Below, one piece after another: positions 1 to 4,686 of a stretch of 6,217 nt of DNA. Positions within the stretch are counted from its first letter, which is position 1; every line of letters begins with the position of its first letter. The stretch is from Daejeonella rubra. Lineage in GTDB: Bacteria; Bacteroidota; Bacteroidia; Sphingobacteriales; Sphingobacteriaceae. The stretch spans positions 1-6,217 of the forward strand of contig NZ_FNHH01000055.1 in NCBI RefSeq assembly GCF_900103545.1, in the 5' to 3' direction. The notes under the pieces were generated by a model. The model made no database searches. It saw only the letters and a list, made by a program, of their open reading frames with translations, and was not told where the DNA came from. The position numbers and the translations under genes were made by a program.

Positions 1-74
1 AAGATTATGTATAAATTATACTAACACTAAAAAGCTAAATCGTAAAACCTAAAACTTTTTAGTAGAATAATCTT
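1..74. repeat. Nested inverted repeats (three-stem structure)
   Basis: Three perfect inverted repeats are nested here. AAGATTAT (1-8) pairs with ATAATCTT (67-74). GTATAA (9-14) pairs with TTATAC (16-21) around a single A. ACTAAAAAG (26-34) pairs with CTTTTTAGT (55-63) around a 20-nt loop. Together they could fold as a three-way junction. AT-rich DNA gives short inverted repeats by chance, but three stems accounting for most of 74 bases is more than expected. The structure sits inside the presumed IS end, where it could act as a terminator or a recombination-end structure. That role is inference. Confidence 0.5.
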
Positions 75-92
75 AATAGTTGTGCAACAGCC
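1..92. mobile_element. Probable end of an insertion sequence
   Basis: The TolC reading frame at 73-408 stops resembling its family after about codon 105. Exactly there, the minus strand reads GGCTGTTGCACAAC (positions 92 down to 79). A GGC..TGTTGCA start is typical of the terminal inverted repeats of several IS groups (IS5-like and IS6-like elements). Bases 1-78 have many stops in all frames, as expected for the non-coding margin of an IS. The segment also holds nested inverted repeats. The other terminus, the transposase and the second copy of a target duplication would lie left of the window and cannot be seen, so IS identity is inferred from the terminal motif and the broken host gene. A simple deletion junction is the main alternative. 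Confidence 0.45.
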
Positions 93-408
93 ACTCATTT
101 AACAAGGCAGGATTAAAATCTGAGGAAGTTAATATCTCCTGATTAAGCTTGGAACCAAAAGCCATTAATGGGTTAGTGGTTGATGTTCCGGTATGTGAAA
201 CAGAAACGTCTGGTAAAAACAGCGCATTTGATTGCCTGTAATCTGCCTGGGCCGATTTGTAATCCTGCTCAGAGATCCTGAGCTGAAGGTTTTTTTCAGA
301 GACCTTTTGCCAGATGTCCTTTTTGGAAATACTTATCGTATCCTGAGCTGAGGCCAGTACCGGAAATAATATTATTCCGGAAAGTAAGATGTTTTTTATT
401 CTCTTCAT
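73..408 (-). pseudogene. TolC-family outer membrane efflux protein, 5' fragment (truncated)
   Basis: This is the N-terminal part of a TolC-like outer-membrane channel, the exit duct of RND or ABC tripartite efflux pumps. Counting from the Met at 408, residues 1-21 form a Sec signal peptide (MKRIKNILLS, hydrophobic core, cleavage near ASA|Q). Next come the helix typical of the family (KKDIWQKVSEKNLQLRI, then SEQDYKSAQADYRQSNALFLPDVSVS) and the Bacteroidota signature NPLMAFGSKLNQE..DFNPALLN. Family members run to roughly 400-480 aa; this frame ends after 111. The last six residues (WLLHNY) come from the adjoining IS-like sequence, so the gene looks interrupted after about codon 105. An in-frame ATG exists at 429, but a -7 promoter element at 431-438 would place the transcript start near or downstream of it, and MKRIK is a natural signal-peptide start, so 408 is preferred. 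Without its barrel and most of its helices it is very unlikely to work. Confidence 0.8.
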
Positions 409-430
409 ATTGATGAGCTTGATTGACATA

Positions 431-438
431 CAAAAGTA
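431..438 (-). promoter_or_regulatory. Bacteroidota -7 promoter element for the tolC fragment
   Basis: The minus strand reads TACTTTTG, a full match to the Bacteroidota -7 consensus TAnnTTTG. It ends directly before the ATG at 429. With transcription normally starting 5-7 nt downstream, the RNA would begin around 424-426, leaving a leader of about 17 nt before the ATG at 408. No good -33 TTG or TTTG is seen at 17-23 bp; the nearest TTG lies 26 bp upstream. The promoter may therefore be weak or activator-dependent. Confidence 0.5.
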
Positions 439-463
439 CCTGCCCTAAAAGGTGCATATGGTA

Positions 464-497
464 ACAATTGTCACAATTGAAATTCATCTAATTGAAA
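464..497. promoter_or_regulatory. Operator-like CAATTG repeats upstream of tolC
   Basis: ACAATTGT (464-471) is a perfect palindrome. It is followed one base later by ACAATTGA (473-480), a seven-of-eight copy, and AATTGAAA occurs twice (475-482 and 490-497). The cluster lies about 25-60 bp upstream of the -7 element, where a TetR- or MarR-type efflux regulator or an activator could bind. No regulator gene is visible in the window, so the function is inferred from position and symmetry only. Confidence 0.3.
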
Positions 498-721
498 GTT
501 AAAAACTGTGATTTTTATTTACGGGAAGAAGCATTGAATCTATTTAAAAGAAATATCAGATAAATAATAAGGCAATTTCAACAAAATAGAGTGATCAACT
601 ATTAAGGGTCCATGACTTTATGATTCAGAAGGTGGTAAATGGAGCATAATATGCTTTCATCCATGCCGAAATGCGGGATGCAGGAAGAGTGAATCAAAAG
701 AACTTAAACTTTCATTATTGA

Positions 722-757
722 AGGCATCTCTATTGCTATTGAGCAGTAGAGATGCCT
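722..757 (-). terminator. Strong hairpin at parC 3' end, probable terminator
   Basis: AGGCATCTCTATTGCT (722-737) pairs with AGCAGTAGAGATGCCT (742-757). This gives a 16-bp stem, all Watson-Crick except one G-U pair, closed by a four-base ATTG loop. It starts 10 bp past the parC stop codon. The following bases on the minus strand (TTCAATAATG) are not a clear U-tract, so it may work as a terminator or as a 3' stabiliser that blocks exonucleases. Position and stem strength support a role in ending or protecting the parC message. Confidence 0.65.
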
Positions 758-767
758 GTAAAATATA

Positions 768-3700
768 TTAGAACAATCCCAACTGTCCTTTATCATCAAT
801 ATCCAGATCATCCGGATTAGTGATCTCAAAATCAATTTTCTTAACTGGTTTTTCTGGCTCTTTAGAACTTTCAGCCTGAACCTCAGGGATTATTTCAGCC
901 GCAGTCTCGGAACTATCCTCTGTTTTTTTTGCTTTAGCTGACCTGTCTGGTTCTTTAGAACTATCGATCTGAACTTCCGGAATAATTTCTGGCTCTGGAG
1001 CATTTTCCTCTTCTGAATCTTCAGTTTGTGTGGTAATTACAGGTTCCTTGGAACTTTCGATCTGAACCTCCGGTATTACCTCAACCTTCGGCGATATATC
1101 CTCCTCTGGATCATCCATTTCACGAGTTTCGGACGGCTCTCCGGAATCTTCAGATATTTCTTCCTCCAGAACTTCAATATCTCTGGCAAGAACAGAAACC
1201 GGAGTTGCCTGATGTAATCCCGGGGCCTCCGTCACAGGGGTTGGAATATCTGAAACCTCTACCACTATTTCATCTTCCTCCTCTTCAACAGGTGAATGGA
1301 GAATTTCAATATTTTTTACTTCATGCGGACTAAGCCTGTTACCCATGGCCTTCATTCCCTTCACCTCAATTGCATCAGCAAGTTCGATCTCAGAAATTTC
1401 AGAAATTTTTGTTTTGCCTTTTAATATCTCAAGCCTGATCTTCGGTTTTGAATGACCTGAAATAAAGAACAATTTTGAACCGGGCTCTTCACTGATCACA
1501 CTGGTTTTCTTTCCGATTGAGGTATTTTCGAAAACAAATCGCTTCAGATAATGGCTTCCTGATTTACCCTCCAGATAGATCACAGAAAAGACCTTCTCAG
1601 GATTGTATTTCTCAATCAATAATAACTTATCATCGAAATGATTGCTCAGGTCAAAGCTGCTGAGCTCGTAAACTCCCTGCTGATTCACTGTCAGGATCCT
1701 GTCGTCACCATCAAACTCACCCAGATATTTTCCTCGTCCATCAACATTGAGTCGCTTCAAAATCTCATCATACCAGATCTTACGTCCGGATAATGTTGAA
1801 ACTCCCTTACTCTTCAGAACTACTTTCTTAACAGGATACTTAGTAACGATATTACCCATCGAGCTTCGGCCTTTGATCACATGATCTGCAAAATCAAGGT
1901 CGAACTGCAACTTTTTAAGCTTGGAATGTGGTTTTAACTGAATATTGACAATTTCAGCCTCTCCATTCGGATTTGCGGTAAAGTATAATACTTTTGAGCC
2001 CTTCCCACCCTTGGTCAGATCGTATTCTTTCTCCCTGGTAACACCCAATACCGAGAATCGTTTGATATAGGAAGTGCCACTTTCACCATCTTTGTAGATC
2101 AAATTATAGACCGTACGCTCATCATTCTTTTTGAATACCTGAGCATGCAATATCCCCTTCCCTACGAAGGTCTTTTCAGCGACTTTAGATACATTGAACT
2201 TACCATCTTCCCTAAAAACGATTACTTCATCCAGATCGGAACAATCACATACAAATTCATCTTTACGCAATCCTGTACCAATAAAGCCATCTTCACGGTT
2301 CATGTACAGCTTAACATTGGCCAAAGCAACTTTGGACGCCTCAACTTTGTCAAACGCCCTGATCTCCGTTTTACGCTCCCTCCCATTCCCGTATTTAGCT
2401 TTTAACTTCTCAAACCAGGCAATGGCATAGTCCGTTAAGTGCCTCAGGTATTTATTTACTTCTTTAATATCACTCTCCAGCGACAGTAATTGCTCGTCTG
2501 ACTTTTTAAGGTCAAAGCGGGTAATACTGCTCATTGGCTTATCGATCAGCTTTTTATAGTCCTCCGCAAGAATTTCCCGATAAAACTGCGGAAAGAAAGG
2601 CTCGAAAAGTTTGTTTAATACCTCTACCACAGTATCGAAATTACCTGAACTTTCATACTCTGGATTCTTATACATCCCTTCCTGTATGAAGATCTTAAGC
2701 AATGAACTGAAAAATATCTTTTCCTTCAGCTCAGCAAGTTTTATTTCAAGTTCCTGCTTCAGGAGGTTTTTTGTATGATGCGTACTCTCAATCAGAATAT
2801 CATTCACACTCATGAAGTAAGGCTTATCGCCTTTAATAATACAGGTGTTCGGAGAAATTGAGACTTCGCAGTCTGTAAAAGCGTAAAGTGCATCAATAGT
2901 CACATCCGGAGATATCCCGGGAGCGAGATGAATGATGATCTCCACATTTTTAGCCGTGTTATCCTCGATCTTCTTGATCTTGATCTTACCCTTATCATTG
3001 GCAGCGATCACGCTGTCTATTAGTCCGCCGGTAGTTGTTGTATAAGGTATCTCGGTTATAGCAAGCGTTTTTTTATCCCGCTCAACGATCTTTGCGCGCA
3101 CCCTGATCTTCCCACCACGCATACCTTCACTATAATTGCTAAAATCGGCCATACCACCCATCTGAAAATCAGGCAGCAGATCAGGTCGATTCCCTTTCAA
3201 TACTTCAATGGAGGCATCGATCAGTTCAATGAAATTATGGGGCATGATCTTGGTCGCCAGTCCAACAGCAATGCCGTCAGCACCCTGTGCAAGCAAAAGA
3301 GGAAATTTAACAGGCAGCGTAACCGGTTCCTTATTTCTTCCGTCATAACTGCTCTGCCATTCGGTAGTATCCGGATTGAAAACAACCTCAATAGCGAATT
3401 TGGATAATCTGGCCTCGATATAACGGGGAGCTGCCGCAGAATCACCGGTTATCGGGTCACCCCAGTTTCCCTGAGTGTCGATCAGTAAATTCTTTTGTCC
3501 GATCTGAACCATTGCATCACCGATAGAAGCATCTCCGTGAGGATGATACTTCATGGTATTACCTATTACGTTGGCCGCCTTATTGAAGCGCCCATCATCC
3601 ATTTCCTTGAGCGAATGTAAAATACGGCGTTGCACCGGCTTTAGTCCATCATGAATATGAGGTACCGCACGATCCAGAATTACATAGGATGCATAATCTA

Positions 3701-3797
3701 AAAACCAGTTTTCATATAAACCGGAAAGCGATATCACATTATGTAAACCTTCATTCTTTGTGTTTTCGCCTTCAGTATTTTCTATTTCTTCACTCAT
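768..3797 (-). CDS. parC: DNA topoisomerase IV subunit A (ParC)
   Basis: The type IIA topoisomerase DNA-cleaving subunit; with ParE it decatenates sister chromosomes. In order: the winged-helix core starts with GLKPVQRRIL (residues 51-60), continues through HPHGDASIGDAM (85-96) and carries the catalytic Arg125-Tyr126 in AAAPRYIEARLSKF. GIAVGLATKIMPHN (175-188) includes the DNA-bending Ile176. A coiled-coil region spans about 340-490. A beta-pinwheel C-terminal domain spans about 500-835, with blade motifs such as KGRSSMGN (642-649) and KGMKAMGNRLS (813-823). Only a partial gyrase box (TKGGKGS, 595-601) is present, which fits topoisomerase IV rather than gyrase. From about 836 there is a 174-residue acidic, presumably disordered tail with 31-residue repeats, ending in QLGLF (1005-1009). 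At 1009 aa it is longer than I expect for Bacteroidota ParC (about 850-900), because of the tail. Alanine (A90) replaces the serine of the quinolone pocket. The start MSEEIEN at 3797 precedes the core by about 20 residues and is plausible. No parE is adjacent; the neighbouring sigma gene diverges. Confidence 0.95.
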   Translation of the reverse strand: MSEEIENTEGENTKNEGLHNVISLSGLYENWFLDYASYVILDRAVPHIHDGLKPVQRRILHSLKEMDDGRFNKAANVIGNTMKYHPHGDASIGDAMVQIGQKNLLIDTQGNWGDPITGDSAAAPRYIEARLSKFAIEVVFNPDTTEWQSSYDGRNKEPVTLPVKFPLLLAQGADGIAVGLATKIMPHNFIELIDASIEVLKGNRPDLLPDFQMGGMADFSNYSEGMRGGKIRVRAKIVERDKKTLAITEIPYTTTTGGLIDSVIAANDKGKIKIKKIEDNTAKNVEIIIHLAPGISPDVTIDALYAFTDCEVSISPNTCIIKGDKPYFMSVNDILIESTHHTKNLLKQELEIKLAELKEKIFFSSLLKIFIQEGMYKNPEYESSGNFDTVVEVLNKLFEPFFPQFYREILAEDYKKLIDKPMSSITRFDLKKSDEQLLSLESDIKEVNKYLRHLTDYAIAWFEKLKAKYGNGRERKTEIRAFDKVEASKVALANVKLYMNREDGFIGTGLRKDEFVCDCSDLDEVIVFREDGKFNVSKVAEKTFVGKGILHAQVFKKNDERTVYNLIYKDGESGTSYIKRFSVLGVTREKEYDLTKGGKGSKVLYFTANPNGEAEIVNIQLKPHSKLKKLQFDLDFADHVIKGRSSMGNIVTKYPVKKVVLKSKGVSTLSGRKIWYDEILKRLNVDGRGKYLGEFDGDDRILTVNQQGVYELSSFDLSNHFDDKLLLIEKYNPEKVFSVIYLEGKSGSHYLKRFVFENTSIGKKTSVISEEPGSKLFFISGHSKPKIRLEILKGKTKISEISEIELADAIEVKGMKAMGNRLSPHEVKNIEILHSPVEEEEDEIVVEVSDIPTPVTEAPGLHQATPVSVLARDIEVLEEEISEDSGEPSETREMDDPEEDISPKVEVIPEVQIESSKEPVITTQTEDSEEENAPEPEIIPEVQIDSSKEPDRSAKAKKTEDSSETAAEIIPEVQAESSKEPEKPVKKIDFEITNPDDLDIDDKGQLGLF
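771..785 (-). other. C-terminal sliding-clamp-binding motif QLGLF of ParC
   Basis: The last five codons before the parC stop encode QLGLF. The bacterial beta-clamp (DnaN) binding pentapeptide has the consensus QL(S/D)LF, and E. coli DNA polymerase II ends in the same pentapeptide as this protein. The motif is at the extreme C-terminus of a long acidic tail, the usual position for clamp-binding peptides. Clamp binding by this ParC is inferred from the motif alone. Confidence 0.6.
855..1076 (-). repeat. 31-residue (93-bp) tandem repeats in the ParC tail
   Basis: IPEVQIESSKEP (residues 908-919), IPEVQIDSSKEP (939-950) and IPEVQAESSKEP (970-981) recur at exactly 31-residue spacing. A decayed unit in the same register is seen at 877-888 (LEEEISEDSGEP). 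The DNA is also visibly repeated, so the tail grew by in-frame 93-bp duplication. The spaced short motifs in acidic linker could be a flexible tether or multiple docking sites. Confidence 0.85.
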
Positions 3798-4047
3798 CCT
3801 AATAATGATGTACTATCGAATTGTAAATATAAGTTATCGCGGGAAAATGTAGGCGGGAAGTTTTTAACAGGTCTTAATAATATTAATTCCAAAAGAACAT
3901 TTCAAATTTTCAGTAACCGCCGATACCTGAAAGTCCTAAAAAAAATAAATCTGACCATCTATCTGATTTTTAGTAAATTAAATAAATTAACTGTGCAAGG
4001 CAACCATTTGACCAATTAGATCGTGTACATTATAAAGAGATATAAAA
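3798..4047. promoter_or_regulatory. Divergent promoter region between parC and the sigma gene
   Basis: Both flanking genes are read outward from this 250-bp AT-rich region. It contains an imperfect inverted repeat (TTTCAGTA at 3908-3915 against TACCTGAAA at 3924-3932, one base bulged), an AT-rich palindrome (TTAATA-A-TATTAA, 3874-3886) and two ATCTGA copies at about 3949-3966. On the plus strand, TTTG (4007-4010) and TATAAAG (4031-4037) are 20 bp apart and could be a core promoter for the sigma gene. That would put the RNA start almost at the TTG codon. Nothing else gene-like was seen. Confidence 0.4.
3824..3831 (-). promoter_or_regulatory. Possible -7 element for parC
   Basis: The minus strand reads TATATTTA, one mismatch from TAnnTTTG. 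It lies 26 bp before the ATG, giving a leader of about 20 nt. No -33 TTG is seen at proper distance. Two direct GCGGGAA copies (3839-3845 and 3853-3859, 14 bp apart) lie just upstream, where the -33 element would be. Confidence 0.3.
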
Positions 4048-4686
4048 TTGAGTAATTCGCTGCAGCAATTGCCCGATAAACTTCGCATGGATTGCATCAA
4101 TGGCGAACCGGGAAGCCAAAAGAAACTGTATTACGGTTTCTATGGCTTTGCTATGGGAATTTGTCTGAGATACTCAAAGGATCGGGATGAGGCAGTTGGA
4201 ATATTAAATGATGGTTTTTTAAAGGTGCTTACACGCCTGGAAAGTTTTGACCCTTCCAAGCCATTTTTACCATGGCTATCCCGTATTATGACCAATACAG
4301 CTATTGATCACTACCGAAGTCAATTGAGGCAACCGATAACAAGCGATGTAACAGAACTGGAAATTTCAGGAGAGGATCCTGAAATCAATAGTAAACTAAA
4401 CTATGAGGATCTGATCAAAATTATTCAAACACTACCACCTGGTTACCGGGCAGTATTTAACTTATTTGCTATTGATGGATTTTCACATGAGGAAATATCA
4501 GAACAATTAGGAATTTCTATAGGTACATCTAAATCAAACTTATTCAAGGCGAGACAAAAACTTAGAATAATGCTTGAAGAACAAAATAAAATAACAGCAT
4601 TAAACAGCGCATCTAATGGTGCAATAATTATCAATGAACAATTTAAATCCCAACAAGACAGACACATTTTTCAAGCAGGCACTTGA
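4048..4686 (+). CDS. ECF-type RNA polymerase sigma factor
   Basis: A sigma-70 family factor of the extracytoplasmic function class, which directs RNA polymerase to a small regulon when its membrane partner is relieved. Region 2 covers about residues 24-92: LYYGFYGFAMGICLRY, KDRDEAVGILNDGFLKV and SFDPSKPFLPWLSRIMTN, then AIDHYRS, with the usual helices for -10 recognition and core binding. Region 4 covers about 122-177: LPPGYRAVFNLFAIDGFSH, then EEISEQLGISIGTSKSNLFKAR, the helix-turn-helix that reads the -35 side. Length (212 aa) is normal or slightly long; residues 180-212 are an extra tail encoded partly in the overlap with the next gene. The frame is closed by a stop at 4033. TTG at 4048 is the start that keeps the usual ~20 residues before region 2, with AAGAGA about 8 nt upstream. 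The first ATG (4087, Met14) would still keep both regions and cannot be excluded, especially if transcription begins near 4043. Sigma and partner are probably co-transcribed and may autoregulate. Confidence 0.9.
   Translation: MSNSLQQLPDKLRMDCINGEPGSQKKLYYGFYGFAMGICLRYSKDRDEAVGILNDGFLKVLTRLESFDPSKPFLPWLSRIMTNTAIDHYRSQLRQPITSDVTELEISGEDPEINSKLNYEDLIKIIQTLPPGYRAVFNLFAIDGFSHEEISEQLGISIGTSKSNLFKARQKLRIMLEEQNKITALNSASNGAIIINEQFKSQQDRHIFQAGT

Larger units (their letters stand above)
430..767. other. Intergenic region between tolC fragment and parC
   Basis: This 338-bp stretch holds the tolC promoter elements at its left and the parC 3' hairpin at its right. The middle (about 500-720) has no convincing gene. 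On the plus strand, 593-721 is one frame interrupted by a single TAA; its second half (YAFIHAEMRDAGRVNQKN) looks vaguely protein-like but matches no family I recognise. A 17-codon ORF from ATG 639 follows an AAGGTGG stretch but has no other support. No tRNA-like or CRISPR-like structure was seen. Confidence 0.6.

Noticed and set aside
1..92. Integron attC-like site at the left edge
   Set aside because: The nested repeats and GTTGTGC looked suggestive, but no paired RYYYAAC/GTTRRRY core sites in proper order are present.
639..692. 17-codon ORF after an AAGGTGG stretch
   Set aside because: Bacteroidota rely little on Shine-Dalgarno sites, the peptide has no notable feature, and no promoter is visible.
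855..1076. CRISPR-like array from regular 93-bp periodicity
   Set aside because: The periodicity is in frame, encodes a repeated peptide within ParC, and the copies are diverged, with no repeat-spacer structure.
2145..2430. Plus-strand open frames of 78-86 codons inside parC
   Set aside because: They lie antisense to a highly conserved part of ParC, resemble no family, and are explained by the codon pattern of the real gene.
3221..3445. Minus-strand 74-codon frame within parC
   Set aside because: It is an out-of-frame shadow of the core domain around the catalytic tyrosine, which is intact in the main frame.
768..3797. Calling the large gene gyrA instead of parC
   Set aside because: The gyrase box is only partial (TKGGKGS), and the GDASIGDAMVQIGQK segment and the C-terminal domain fit the Bacteroidota topoisomerase IV form.
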